NCBI GenBank assembly: GCA_028023455.1
Contig: JAQFVV010012509.1
Location: forward strand, 1,426,001 to 1,490,000
DNA: 64,000 nucleotides
From: Epiperipatus broadwayi
Taxonomy: Eukaryota; Onychophora; Udeonychophora; Euonychophora; Peripatidae
Direction of reading: 5' to 3'
Part shown: piece after piece, positions 45,915 to 58,380 of the stretch
Layout of the letters: each line of letters opens with the position of its first letter
Numbering within the stretch: position 1 is the first letter of the stretch
Notes under the pieces: generated by a model
Databases searched by the model: none
Seen by the model: the letters and a program-made list of their open reading frames with translations, nothing else
What the model was told of the DNA's origin: nothing
Made by a program: the position numbers and the translations under genes

Positions 45915-48900
45915 CTTGTAGTTAATTATTGACTCAAAATTCTTATTTGTCAGCTGGTTAACATTTTTAAATGAAGAACTTTCAACTAATTTTGAAACAA
46001 AATGTAAATCATCTGAATGATGTTTCACTTGTTTCCAACTATTTCGTTTCAGCCAATCATTACAGCAATCCGAATCCGAAGTTGAACCCTCTGATTTTTT
46101 ATTTCGAGCACTAGATAATTTAAAAATATAAGATGAAGATGATAACAGATTCCTGCAATCTGTAAAAGAATTAGAATGCTGCAGTGAATCCCCCTTACCG
46201 CTAAGTTTATACAAATTAAAAGGGACATTATTTTTATAGTCTTTAATAAAAATATGTTGTTCTTTCTCCGATTCATCACTGCTCTTGACATCAGCTACAT
46301 TAACAGCATCGGATACTACTAATGACAATTCAGATTTTACACACTTGGTGTCTGTAACTGAATTACATTTTCCAATGTAATTTTCATTTTCTGAACTTTC
46401 ATTTTCTTTAATTGGAATATCTAAAATAAGAGGCATCTTTTGAGGAGAAAGTAAATCTTCATGGGAAGTTGTATTTATGGAATGTTTTGATAAATTTTCC
46501 TTAGAAGAATAAATTGTGATATTTTGGCAATAATTTTTAATTTCAGTATTATTAATATTAGCTTTTTTGCTTTCAGGTAAATGAACATCATTTCGTATGC
46601 CTATAGGTTGAAATAAAATACTAGAATTCTCAGGGGATTCTTCTATAAAATGATCCCATTTTAAATTATTTATATTTGTAATATTGTTAAATGTTTTATA
46701 AATGCAGCTGAAAATAATAGCATTATCTGGAAACAACGTTTCATTAGAACTTAAGTTTACATCTTCACATGATTTCGATAAGAAAATATTTCCCACAATT
46801 GTTCTATCACTGTTAATATCAGTTTTAATAATTTCCTCGTGATTATTTTTTTTATTTAAAGATTTATGCAATGGAGAAACTTCATTATCTTCCTCAGGTA
46901 TAGTGAATGTATGATTGCTAATACAATCATTGTAATTTAGAGAAACTTCAAAACTTTTATTGGTATCAACATTTAAGTGTAAAACTATCTTCTCTTCTGA
47001 ATGAAGAGACTTTATTTCATTAGTTTTGTTAACTACAACTGTTGAGGGTACTACATTCTTAAAAGGTTTTTCATCATTTACTTTTGTTATAGCAATTTCA
47101 ATCTCTTCAAGGGAATTAGCAGATGTATCTGATTTAAAATCTAACATTTCTTTCCATTTTGTTGCGTAGTTTCTGTGAATTGCAGTTTTAGTAAACAGAT
47201 CATTTTCAGTAAGTGATTTATTTAAAGAAAAATCAGAGACATTTACATCTTTTGATTCATCTTCTGATAAACTAGAAAAATCATTTACTGACTGCGATTT
47301 TTTCTTTAAAATATACGATTTATTCATTTTTGAGAATATTGTTTGATCACAATACTTCTTTAGTATTTGAAATGAATTTTCAAACATCATCTCCTTATCA
47401 TTTAAATGACTTTTTTTGATATCGTCTTCAGTTAAGACCGTATCATAACTAGTAATATTTGTAAAACTGCTACTAATATTTCCAGTTATAGGATTTATAT
47501 TTGTATTTTTAAGACTATCTTGGGAAAAAAGTGAAGTTACATTATGCAAAGTTTTTTCATTCAAATTGCTTTCTATCATTGGCATAGATTTCATTGAAAA
47601 AACATTATATATTTTATCTTGAAGTGATTCAAAATGCTGAGAACTCTTAGCTGAAATGTTTACAGCTTTATCCTGCTTATTGATTTGATTGGTTTGTTCA
47701 ATTTTTTTTCCAGCAGCAGCAGCTGAAACAGAATCAATTGCTATTGGCTGATTAACATTTGAATACTTAAAAATATTTTTATCCTTATTTTTATTAGTAA
47801 TAATAGTTGTTTTTTCTAATGAAAATGGTCCTGAATTATTTTGAAATTTCTGAGAATTACATTTTATAGGTGGAGAATTATAAGAAGTCATAAAATTGTT
47901 TTTAATATTATTCCCCTGTTCTATACTATTGTTGGATTTATTTAAACTATCATCACTTTGAAGATTTTTCTTTTCACTAGAAATAGAGTAAACATTGTTA
48001 ACTACTTTTGGAATAAAACTGGATTCTCTTGAAGATAGATTAGAAAGATTGTTATGTTCAAAAATTCCAGTAAGATTTTCATTAGTTTCTGGCTCCCGTG
48101 CCTTTAAAGAAAACTCCTCACAAATCTTTAAATCTTTTAAACAAGAATTTGTATTATTGAAATAGAATTTTTCTTTTGCTGGAGTTAAATAATTCTGAAT
48201 AAAAAAATCCTCATTATTATATTCTTGATATGAAGAGGTGATTTCCAAAGAGTCAATATTCTGAGAAGGATTAAAATGTACATCAGTCAGTGAATCCATT
48301 ATACAATAGTTTTCTTTTCTAGATTCCTGAATAATTTTATTATTACTTTTATTGTTAGAGTCATTTGAAATATTTTCAGGTTTTGTGAAAGAATCTGTAG
48401 ATATCAATGACAAAAGTGAATCAGCATAAGATATTTTCTTCCCCTGAGAATTATCAAAATAATCAATAAAAGCAGAATTGATTTCAGGTATTTCATCATG
48501 TACAGAATTATCTGTTTCATTTATTAATATTTCATATTGACAAGAAGTATCTGGGTCATGCAAACTAATATCTTTATTTAAAGCTAAAATTTCAGAAAAA
48601 CTGTGAACGAGAGATTTTGAATTAGATGACTTTAAAAAGAAAGAATTATTGTCATTAAAATCTTTATTCATGGCTTCAGTTTCACCATTTATAAACTGTT
48701 GTAAGATATCTTGACATGGTCTTTCCTCTAAGGGAAAAGAGTTTTGATTTACTTCATTCAAAAATTTATAATTTTCATCTTTTCCAAGTAACAATTTATT
48801 ATCACTCATTTTATCTGTACAATTAATATTTGTACTTTCTGCCGGAAGATTTTTACAATTACATGATGATAAATTTCCATTTATAAATTTTGTTTTTGAA

Positions 48901-51900
48901 ACTTCTGAAATTGGTTGTGAAAGCTTATTCATTTGAAATTTATTTTCTACATCTATAGATTGTAATGAACTATCATTAGAACTGAGTTTTGAAGAAGGTT
49001 CTACTTTAACTTGATAACCTTCTTTCTTAATTATATGAGAAGGTATCTGTCGTCGCCTTCTGGGTTGCAAAATTTCCAAGGATAATAAATCTGTATTTTT
49101 AAAGGTGAACTCTGGTGGTGTTTTTATTTGCCTTGATAATGAAGAACTTTGTTTTATAGAAAATATATCTTCAGAAGGAAAAGTTTTACATTCAAAAGGC
49201 ATTTTCATTTCAGAATTGTCTAAATTTAACTCATTCTGTGCACAAAATGGTTTTAAGTTTCCCTGCTTTTTATAATCATTTAACTTCATTGTAACCATTT
49301 CAAAAAAAATTTTTCTATCTTTGGCATTCATTCGAGAAATTTCATGTTGTTGTGACTTTTTTGAAATAAAATTCTTATTTAAATCTACATCAGGAGAATA
49401 ACCAGAGTGAGAAGATAAACAATCTTCATTTACATATGTTGTACTTTTCTGCTTTTGTTCTGATGATGTGATTTTTACATCGGAATAACTTTCATTTTGA
49501 TAAATATTAGTAATAATATTCAATTCATCTTTTTTCTGTTTAAAGTCTAAATTATTATTCACTGAAGGAGATTTAAATGTTTGTTCTAAGGTTTTAAGAT
49601 TACTGTTACTTTTCAAAATAATTCGTGATATGGGTATAGGCAATTTACTAATTCGTTCAAGTTTTCCACTGCTGCTGTGAGATGTGCCTTTACTTTGATT
49701 ACTAATGCTTCTATCAGAAGATGACGTATTCTCATTAAAAGATAAAATGCCCGATGGCTTCACATCTATTTGTTTTTGCAATGATTTATTTCTATTTAAT
49801 TCTTTGACATTATCTGTCGATGAAGAATTAATTGTGTTTATATTAGTGAGAGAAATGTTTGTTTCTTTTAATGCACAATTCACAAATGAAGGATTTTTAT
49901 TCTGCGAAGAATTTATTGAAGTATCCTCATTCAGAACATTTTCAAGGCATCTGTCATATTGTTTACCATTGTAATTGTTTTCATTTGTGTTTTGATAATC
50001 AATAGAAGAAAAATTTTGGTCAAGTGTAAAGTTGGATATGCTGCATTCTTTTTCAGTTGTTTTTCTGCTGTTTAAAGTTTGGTCTTTAGCATGCAACAGA
50101 TTTTCTCCATACACATTTAAAAAACTTTCACTTTCAAACGAATTCTTTATATTAGTGACACAAGTTTTATTAGCGTTATCTTTATTTCTTGTTTGCAATA
50201 GTGATTGTAAATTTTCTGAAGACATGTCATTGTATTGTAAATTTTCATCTTTGTTTTCTAAAGAAAAAATCATATGATTACTTCCAGGGTTAAAGAATGT
50301 TTGACTTGTAATAGTACCAGAAAATTTATCATATTTAAAATCTGGACACAATGAATGGCAATCAATCTGGGATAAATGTTTATCGTTAACATTGGAAGTT
50401 TCTACATTTCTGATCTTACAGACTTCATCTTGATATATATTTTTTGTCTGATCAAGCACTGGGCTGTTTCTGCACTGGGAGAATACTTCACTTTGAAAAT
50501 TTTTATTTTGAAATTTTTGCATCCTTTCTGCTTCATTGTGTTTACCTTTTGATGGCAACTCCTTATTTTCAGATTGAAGAACAGAAGTATATTCTGATAT
50601 ATGATTGTCATTTCTCAATGGAGATTTCAATTGACATGGTAATTTATTTTTTGATTTTAAAAATGCATTTCTATTACTTTCAAAACTGGAAAATGACTGC
50701 TTATAATCACTTTTACTTTGGCTTGTTGATCTTGATAATTTTTTTGAATGCAGCCCTACCTTATTTTGAACTTGAGATTTAGATTGATTTTTAAGATCTG
50801 AAGAACTACGTTCATTATGATGACATGATACCAAATTACTTTTAGATTCTGAGTGAGGAACATAAACCTTATTTTCTGGAAGTCTGCTTTTTGATAGATT
50901 AGATGTCTGTTCAGTGAAAGGTGAATTTAAATCAGTATCTTTATTCTGGCAACATGGCTGATTAACACAAGAATTCCACATGAGACTATCATTGTTCAAA
51001 GAGGACATGAGATGAGAGGTTTCATCTTCAAAAGAATGATTTCTATTGTGTTCAGATGGATTTGTGCTACTCTGAAAACTTGTCACATGTACTGTAGAAA
51101 GAGAATCTTTACCAAATTGGGTTTCATTCTGCTGAGATTTTTTTTCTAAAAGCAATGGTATTCTTTCAGTATGTAAATTAACTTCTGATACTTTAGTGCT
51201 AACGATACAATGTTTTTCAGACACAGTACAGTCGTTGACAATAATTTCTGATTCTGAAGAACTTTTAGCATGTGTAGTTAAGTGATTGTAGACAGTTGTT
51301 TTTTTATCTTCTACTTTATTTATATGTTTACATCTGGAAGATAACTCTTCAGATGAAAAATAATATAATATATCAGAAGGATCTGTTGGTGACGGAGTCT
51401 CTAAAGAAACAGCTATATTTTGTTGAGATTTAGTAATTCTTGGTACCAAAACAGTTTGAGAAATTTTATGTATATTACCTGATCTTTTTGTAATGATCGG
51501 TGTAATGAATGATAAATCATCTTTATTAACACTTTTAGATGATTTTTGCTTTATAATTCTTTCATTATCACCTTGAATGGTTTCGTGTGAATTTTTAATT
51601 TTTTGATTTAGTTCTTTATTTACTATGCTGTTGTAGGTATGTTCATTGGTCAATAAATTAGGTTGAGATTGATTCTGAATTAAAATTTCCAATTTCTGCT
51701 CATTTGTATTTTCCTTTTTTGTTTGTAAATAATGATAAGTATAGTCAGGCGAAAAATATTTATTATGATTAATTTTCCAATTATGTTCTGCTTTGTGCTC
51801 AATAGGTGTAATAATAAATGATGATTCTTTTTCATATATTTCATCTAACAAAGCATCTACACGTTGATCTTTTTCATAACTCAATATCTCAGTTTCTATC

Positions 51901-51998
51901 TTTCGGTAAAGATTTTGTTTTAAATCATTTTTATCTTTATTTTTAGTAGGCAGCACTGCGGTTAATGGTGAATAATAAGAATTTTTGATTTTATATGT
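45915..51998 (-). CDS. giant 2,028-codon exon of an unidentified Ser/Asn-rich protein
   Basis: Uninterrupted 6,084-bp exon. The acceptor TTATTTTGTAG ends at 51999, so the exon begins ACA-TAT-AAA in phase 0. The donor CTACAAG|GTGAGT lies at 45915/45914, so it ends after a complete Lys codon, and reading past the donor soon meets stops. The exon is internal: the first in-frame Met is not a credible start. The protein is hydrophilic and rich in Ser, Asn, Lys and Glu, with few hydrophobic runs, so it is probably largely disordered. Visible patches: a helical N-terminal stretch with VDALLDEIYEKE (about residues 40-52), SRLPENK, SKLPIPISRI (about 777) and a basic PRRRRQIPSHIIKKE (about 978). The coiled-coil exons follow. 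Low-complexity tracts plus a coiled-coil end suggest a cytoskeletal or centrosomal scaffold, but this is inference only. No family recognised. Confidence 0.9.
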
Positions 51999-52105
51999 CT
52001 ACAAAATAAGATGTATATTAGAGTCATAAGTAATTTTACAATATAAAATTATTACAAACATCATATAAACAACAAAGTTAAATCAGTTGAATCTAATAAC
52101 TAGAC

Positions 52106-52738
52106 TGTCTGTGCTTGTACATAATTATAATGTAAATAAAGTTTATTAAATTTTCTCAATTACGTACAGATAATACATATATAATTGTCATCCTTCATTA
52201 GTACTATTATGTTTAGATAATACATATATAATTGTCATCCTTCATTAGTACTATCTCTCTAACAAAATTTATATACAACCTGAATATCTTTCAATGATAA
52301 TAAAAGATAATAGATACAAATGAGTTTAGATTATGCAGGAAGAACTGATATAAAAAAACTGCACTAGTCTACTCAGAGATGCGCTGATACATTGAATGTA
52401 TATGTAGTTGTCAGTAGAGTGTTTTCTAAATAATAAATGATTATTAAGGAATCATTACATATACAATATCTCTCTATGTAATAAACCATAGTTAATGGTA
52501 ACATTTAATTATATAAACTATATTAAACGATTGTATGTGTGTGAATAAGTAATTCGTATAACCACAGATTATAATGGACTTTATGGATTAGAGTGATTTC
52601 TAATTGCTTTTAATTATTTTATTTATATACATTTATTGGCAAGTGAATAAATATGTGTTGCTAAATTTAAATTGTCTTAGTTTTTTAAAATCAAGTTATT
52701 GATATTTCCCAGCAGCTATTGAAAGAATGCCTCAGACA
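52106..52738 (+). mobile_element. Gypsy element 3, 5' LTR
   Basis: About 633 bp starting TGTCTGTGC, matching the 3' LTR at 55314-55852 across most of its length (shared blocks AGATGCGCTGATA, GTGATTTCTAATTG, TTTTAATTATTTTATTTATA). It contains a private ~45-bp tandem duplication (about 52167-52252, AGATAATACATATATAATTG repeated). The LTRs are clearly diverged, so the insertion is old. It begins about 108 bp upstream of the giant exon's splice acceptor. Confidence 0.8.
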
Positions 52739-55313
52739 ATAGTTTTTTTTTTTTTTTTTGTTTAAAAAAAAACCTGTACAATCAGAAAGGCACAGTTAAT
52801 AGCAAACAACTTTACAGAACATGTGAAAAGAACATTTTGATAATTAAAGAATCTGTGTAAACATTTAAAGTGGCATTATTAAATAACAGTATCCGTGAAT
52901 TTGATATGAATAATGTTTCAGCTTGGAAAATATATGTTGAACATGTCGAGCAATACATGCTTATTAATAGAATCAAAGATAAAATTAGAATAGCCATGCT
53001 TTTGTTGGTCTCTGGGATAGGTGTATTGTAAATAGTAAAATAACTATGTGATCAATCCCAATAAATGTTCCGCACAGTGGCTAAAAGACAAGTTGAAAGC
53101 TTATTTTAAGCTGGCAATATGTAAATTGGTGGTACATCTAAGATTTAGGAATAGAAAGCATCACATTGAGAGCAATATCAAGATTATGACATTATGCTAA
53201 AGCTACTCATGAAATTATGTAATTTTAACTCCACGATTGTATGGAATGATGGTCATAACTTCAGGAAATTTACACGCAAATATGCAATGGAAAAATGTCT
53301 GCATAGGAAGAACTGTTGAATAATACTCCAGAATTTCAAGTCATTACATATGTGCAAAAGATCCCCTCAATAGCTGTTATTAAAACAGAAGCTGATAATC
53401 CAAGTTGTTAAAAACTCAAAAGATATTTTAATCTGTTACTGCTGTAGGAAAAAAACCACATGAAGAAGTATAGGAAATTCAGAAGAGAAAAATGTTGTGT
53501 CTGTAGGTTAATAGGACATTTAGTTTGTGTTTGTCAAAATAAAGATAGGTATACAAAATTCAAATCAAGTTTGGACTTTAAATCATGGAGAGATGATATA
53601 CGAAAAAAAAAATCATAAGAAGAGGATTAATGTTACAAGAAATAGCCATATTCTATTGGATATTATAATCTGTGATAAAAGAATTACCCTGGAAGTGGAT
53701 AGAGGTGCTGATTCATCTTTGTTATCACAGAAAGACTAAAATTAGTAAAAAAAATAAAAAATAAAAGGAAGTTGATGCTCAAAAAAACAGATTTAATAGC
53801 TACAGATATTAATTGAAATAAAATAAACTTATGTGGAAAAATAACTGTACTCATTAAAATCAATTCTAAAATAAAATTTCTACCATTGTATATAGTGAGA
53901 GACACTTTAAGTCCTCTACTGAGTATGTTTCAGACTGCTTGAAATTTGAAAAAAAAATAAGGATTTACAAAAACACGAGGAGTTAGGGCCAGTAAAAGTG
54001 ATAGTAATATCAAGAAGTGGAAATCAAGAACATTGAATAGTTCTAAGGTTTCCAATTGGATTAAAAAAGATCTTGGATGTAAAACTTAAAAAAAATTGAA
54101 TAATGTATGGATGGCCACCAAATTACATAGCAAGATCTATTTGTCTATATGCAATGGTTGCCTCCTTATGCCCAACCGTGTGCTCATACTATCAGAAGGT
54201 TGAAAGCAAATAGTTTACTATATAAGGAACAATCAGGAGTAGTATGCATAGAGCCTTAGTAATGTATGGTGGCTTAATATAAGCCAAGAAATAGAGAAGA
54301 CAGTGAAGAATTGTTTAGAATGTCAATCTATCTTTAATTTGCCTCCAAAAAAGATTGAAAATGTAGCCCAAGTCTTTGGAACCATGGAAAAGACTACACT
54401 TGGATCATGCCAGACCATACTCCAAATAGACAGAATACAAGTTTGTCAAAAATATCAGTTCACAATATACTATCAAGGCATTAAAAGAAATCTTCACAGC
54501 CAAAAATAACCAAAAACTATTGTGATCTATAACAGAACTGTTTTGAGGTCACAGAAGTTCAAGGATTTTTTGGCTGATAAGGGAATATACAAGGATTTGA
54601 TACCATTGTACCATCCCAAATCCAGTGAGCTAGCTGAGAAGATTGTTCAATCTCTTAAATTGATGTTGAATAAAATAACGGGATATAAATGAAGCACTAA
54701 CAGACACAATGTTTTTTTAACATTTTACGCCATTAAGGTTGACAATGAAGAGACTAGCGGAAATTATTAATGCATCAACAATACTGCATGCACGCACTTG
54801 TCCAAGTTATTATCAGCTAATAATGTAATTGGTGAAAACAATTTAGATCTTGAAAATTTTTAAATTGGTAAGTTTGGATTAGAGACATTTTAAGAAAAAA
54901 TGACTTTCTGGTGTAATAATAAAAATATTGGCTAAACAAATCAGAGTAATCCAATTGGAAAAATACTTAAGGAGACACATCAATCATTTACTGCTTCATC
55001 AAAATGAGATGTCAGAAGCAGAGAGCGTCTATGGAAACTTAGCTAGCCATACAAAATGAGGAAATACCCCTTGATAGCTAGACTGAGGAATCAAATCTTT
55101 CTGAAAGAAATACACAATCAGATGATTGAGAAGTAGAATCAATAGAAAATCTATCATCAACAAGGCAGCCAGATCAAGAAAAAATAACCGATAAGGATGA
55201 AGAAGAATCATCACCAACTACAAGTACAATTTGAGATCATTGGAGACCCCAAAAATTACAAAACTATTTTTGTAACTTTATAGATTATTTCTAGAGTGAG
55301 AGAAAGAGTGGAC
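52739..55313 (+). pseudogene. Gypsy element 3 internal region (gag, protease, integrase; no RT)
   Basis: In order: decayed gag; a first Cys-rich stretch (about 53435) and then a perfect CX2CX4HX4C knuckle (CCVCRLIGHLVCVC, 53493-53534); protease with LEVDRGADSSLLS, where the active-site D-T/S-G reads DRG (53688-53735); protease end PLYIVRD (about 53885); then directly integrase sequence (NRVLILSEG about 54175, the Cys-Cys KNCLECQ about 54310, WKRLHLDHARP about 54385, and DKGIYKDLIPLYHPKSSELA about 54580-54640). Only about 250 bp lie between protease and integrase, so RT and RNase H are deleted. A purine-rich tract (GAGAGAAAGAGTGG) precedes the 3' LTR. Stops throughout. Confidence 0.85.
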
Positions 55314-55852
55314 TGTCTGTGCATGTATATAATTAAAATATAAAGTTTATTAAACTTTATTAATTATGTATAGGCAATACATGTATAATTATCACCCTTC
55401 TTTAGTATTATCACTCTAGAAAAATAAAAGATAATAAATGCAAATGAACTTAGGTTGTGCCGGAAGAACTGATATAAAAACCTGCAATGGTCTATTAAGA
55501 GATGCGCTGATAGATTGCATATATAAGTAATAGTCAGCAGAGTGTTAGCTGAATAATAAATAATTATTATGGAATCATTACATATATAAGATATACAATA
55601 TCTGTGCAAGAAATCAGATAATGGTAACACACAGTTATATGAATTATATTAAATAACTGAGCGTGTGAATAAATAATTCATACAATCACAGATTATAATG
55701 AACTTTAAAGATTACAAGTGATTTCTAATTGTTTTTAATTATTTTATTTATATACTGACAAGTGAATAAACTTGTGTTACTAAGTTTAATTTTTTTTTTA
55801 AATAGTTATTAATGCTACCTGACTGATATTGAAAGAATACCCCCAGGATACA
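55314..55852 (+). mobile_element. Gypsy element 3, 3' LTR
   Basis: About 539 bp beginning TGTCTGTGC after the polypurine tract, collinear with 52106-52738 but lacking the 45-bp duplication. The exact right end and TSD are not clear by eye. Confidence 0.8.
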
Positions 55853-55958
55853 GCAATAATAAAAATTACAGTTACTTATTAAAGATATCTAAAAAATAAA
55901 ATCTGTTTTCAAACATTTAAATTGAAAATAAAAAATTTAAAAAGATTGATTTCAGCAG

Positions 55959-56519
55959 ATGTGATATGTTGGACTATTTCCATCATTTATGAGTGAATGT
56001 TAAATGTATTGAAAATTTTAAACTTTCCAAATACATCAACTTGTTAGTAATAACACACAAATAGACAATACAGGTTAGTAATTACACAACGTTTCGAGTA
56101 GTAGTATTCTCCACTCTTCTTCAGGTGTTGCTGGCCTATATGCACAGTGACAATATTCGTTTAGAAGTTGAACTCGCACCTTTAGATTCTTGAATTTAAG
56201 GCAAACGCTCTACCAACTGAGCTATTCTGTCAAAGGTTCAGTTTGGTAGAGCATTTGTCTTAAATTCAATATTCAAAAATCTAAAGATGCGAATTCAACC
56301 TCTAAGCGAATATTGTCACTGTGCATATAGGCCAGCAACACCTGAAGAAGAGTGGAAAATAATACTACTCGAAACGTTGTGTAATTACTAACCTGTATTG
56401 TCTATTTGTGTGTTATTACTAACAAGTTGATGTATTTGGAAAGTTTAAATAAAGTTTAAAATTTTCAATACATTTAACATTCACTCATAAATGATGGAAA
56501 TAGTCCAACATATTACATA
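55959..56519. mobile_element. head-to-head pair of tRNA-headed SINEs (560-bp palindrome)
   Basis: Arms of about 277 and 283 bp meet at about 56235/56236. Each arm, read outward from the centre, has a tRNA-like head (left-arm box A TAGCTCAGTTGG, then GGTAGAGCG), a ~60-nt extended region, GTCACTGTGCATATAGGCCA, then CACCTGAAGAAGAGTGG...ACTCGAAACGTT, and an AT-rich tail ending near GGAAATAGTCCAACAT. The right arm's head is truncated. The arms are nearly identical, so the inversion is recent or kept homogeneous. Confidence 0.85.
56317..56366 (+). ncRNA. hammerhead-like core in SINE tail
   Basis: CTGAAGA (fits CUGANGA), stem II GAGT/ACTC with a long loop, GAAA, stem III reduced to ACGT with no loop, and GTT as cleavage site. 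Flanking ACAC/GTGT gives a 4-bp stem I. The mirror copy on the minus strand is at about 56157-56085. Such a minimal stem III would need dimeric folding to work, so this is a candidate only. Confidence 0.45.
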
Positions 56520-57180
56520 TTACCATCATTACAAACCTTCAGACATATATTGATTTCAGCAATTTCTTTAAATAAAATTTTCAATATTACATGTATTTAT
56601 ATCTTATTAAAAGTACATAGTCTTATTCTTCTCATTTACTTTCTTTGCATTTCTTCATATATTCATATATATTGCGATATCTACATAAATGTAGGCTCGC
56701 ATGTATATATTATTGATTCTCAATAATCTTAATAAAGAGAAGGGTTCGTTAAAAGAAATAGAGAAAAAAAAAGAAAGAAAAAATTTAGTTAAATGGATTC
56801 TAAAAACTTATTTTAAAAGAAATTAGAAAAGCTAAATAATGATGAAAGATTAGAAAGGAAAGGGGAGGGGTGTAAAACTGAACGCGTCTCTTTCTTTCTT
56901 TGTTAAATAAGAAAATCACTTGTAAAAAGAACGAAAGAATAATTATAATTGTGAAATTAAAAATGTAAACTTGTACCAAATTTCCAAATAGATTGGTACG
57001 AGATAAAGTAATAAAAAGGAATGTTGCAATTAGTGGCATTCAATATTAAATGTATCAAAAGAATGAAATGAAAATTGTAATTAGAAATTGGAAAAATGTA
57101 AACTGTATAAAAAAAAATTCCAGATAGATTGGTAAGATAAGAATGAAAAGGAAAGAGGCAATTAGAGACATTCGATAGCA
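56520..57180. other. AT-rich sequence, nothing recognised
   Basis: Purine-rich stretch around 56750-56880, with no element or gene. Confidence 0.4.
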
Positions 57181-57620
57181 AGACAGCGAGAGAATAAGCA
57201 GAGCTGATTTAGAAGTAACCGGTTGTGTTTTTTTTGCTGGCTAGAATTTAACAAAAATAATAATAGAAGGGTACGCTGACATGGAGGGCTAGTGGCAAAC
57301 ACCGGGCGTTTGCTCGGTCTATTTCCGTCTAACCATTCGCTCACTACTTATAACAACTAAAAGGCTGCCGAGAAGAGACCGCCGTTACAGAACCAGATCT
57401 GCCTGGAGATTCGAAGTAGAATGTTGAAGGGATGAAGACCGACTAAAATGTGGAATTAGAAAGGAAACAAACCCACGTCAAAAGACTATAAACTCTCACT
57501 CCATTCACTGGAACGTCTGAAAAAGCGAGCAACCATCTCTGCAAAAGAAGGGAAGGTTTTCCCCCTCGATGGTTGACCCGACATTGGAAAAATCATACCT
57601 AGGTAACTATTAATACATGC
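57181..57620. promoter_or_regulatory. GC/CpG-richer island, possible 5' exon or promoter
   Basis: About 440 bp with many CpGs (ACCGGGCGTTT, CCGCCGTTACAG, GACCCGACATT) in otherwise very AT-rich sequence. On the plus strand it ends in CCTAG|GTAACT, a donor-like site. On the minus strand it would lie upstream of the giant exon. It could be a 5' exon/promoter of either strand or the leader of an LTR element. No decisive evidence. Confidence 0.25.
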
Positions 57621-58380
57621 ATGTCAGAATTAATTTGAAATAAGAAATCAGTCAGAACTAAATTATTAAAAAGTTGCGCAACACTTCGGACTCTTATCAT
57701 TAAAAGAACTTATGATTGTAATCTATTAATGTATGAGAAGGTAACAATTGAGTTACGATAATTTATTTAATGTTTCATTTGAATTATATTCTTTATTGTA
57801 TATTTATGTATTTTTTATGTTAGTGTGTGGATATATATGTGTGTTTTAGGATTTTATTATTCATTAGAATTAGCGAATTGCAAATTAAATTTTATTTATA
57901 AAAGGAAGTACTTAGTCATTTGCGTTTTCTTTTCTCTACCAAGCGAATAACTATTTAGAGTGAATTAAAATTAGATCAGTGAGCTAACAAGTTGATTAAT
58001 TGAGGAATAAAAATAAAGTAAGCAAAATGGATAAATAAATCCAGTCTGTATTGTAAATAGAGTAAAGGAAGGAAGTGCTATAATTTATATTCCTGCTGTA
58101 CCGTGATAATTCCGGGAAATTTTATAAATATTCCAGGCGCTGGGCAGAACTAATTATTCGATACAAATAATTTGCCCAGCAGAGAAGAAGCGTTTAATTG
58201 GGAAATATAATGCTGGGATGATATTTTATTATGTCAGTGTTCAATTAAGAATATATACTCGATTTTAGGGTGTATATTGGCTTCTTGCTTGTGGTAATCA
58301 TCATCATCGGTGGTTAACCGGTCGATCACATAATTAAGTGCGGCTGGGGTCTTTAACCGCACGGCGGTGGTGTTACAATA
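57621..58380. other. unassigned, contains hairpins
   Basis: Contains the hairpin GCTGGGCA...TGCCCAGC (about 58139-58184) and a GC-richer TGCGGCTGGGGTCTTTAACCG stem (about 58340-58362). Probably a worn mobile element; family unknown. Confidence 0.35.

Noticed and set aside
49705-50782. Plus-strand open frames opposite the giant exon
   Set aside because: Shadows of the real minus-strand coding exon; no independent splice or start evidence.
57181-57620. Confident promoter of the host gene
   Set aside because: The base composition is suggestive, but there is no TATA box, start codon or donor in the required orientation and phase.
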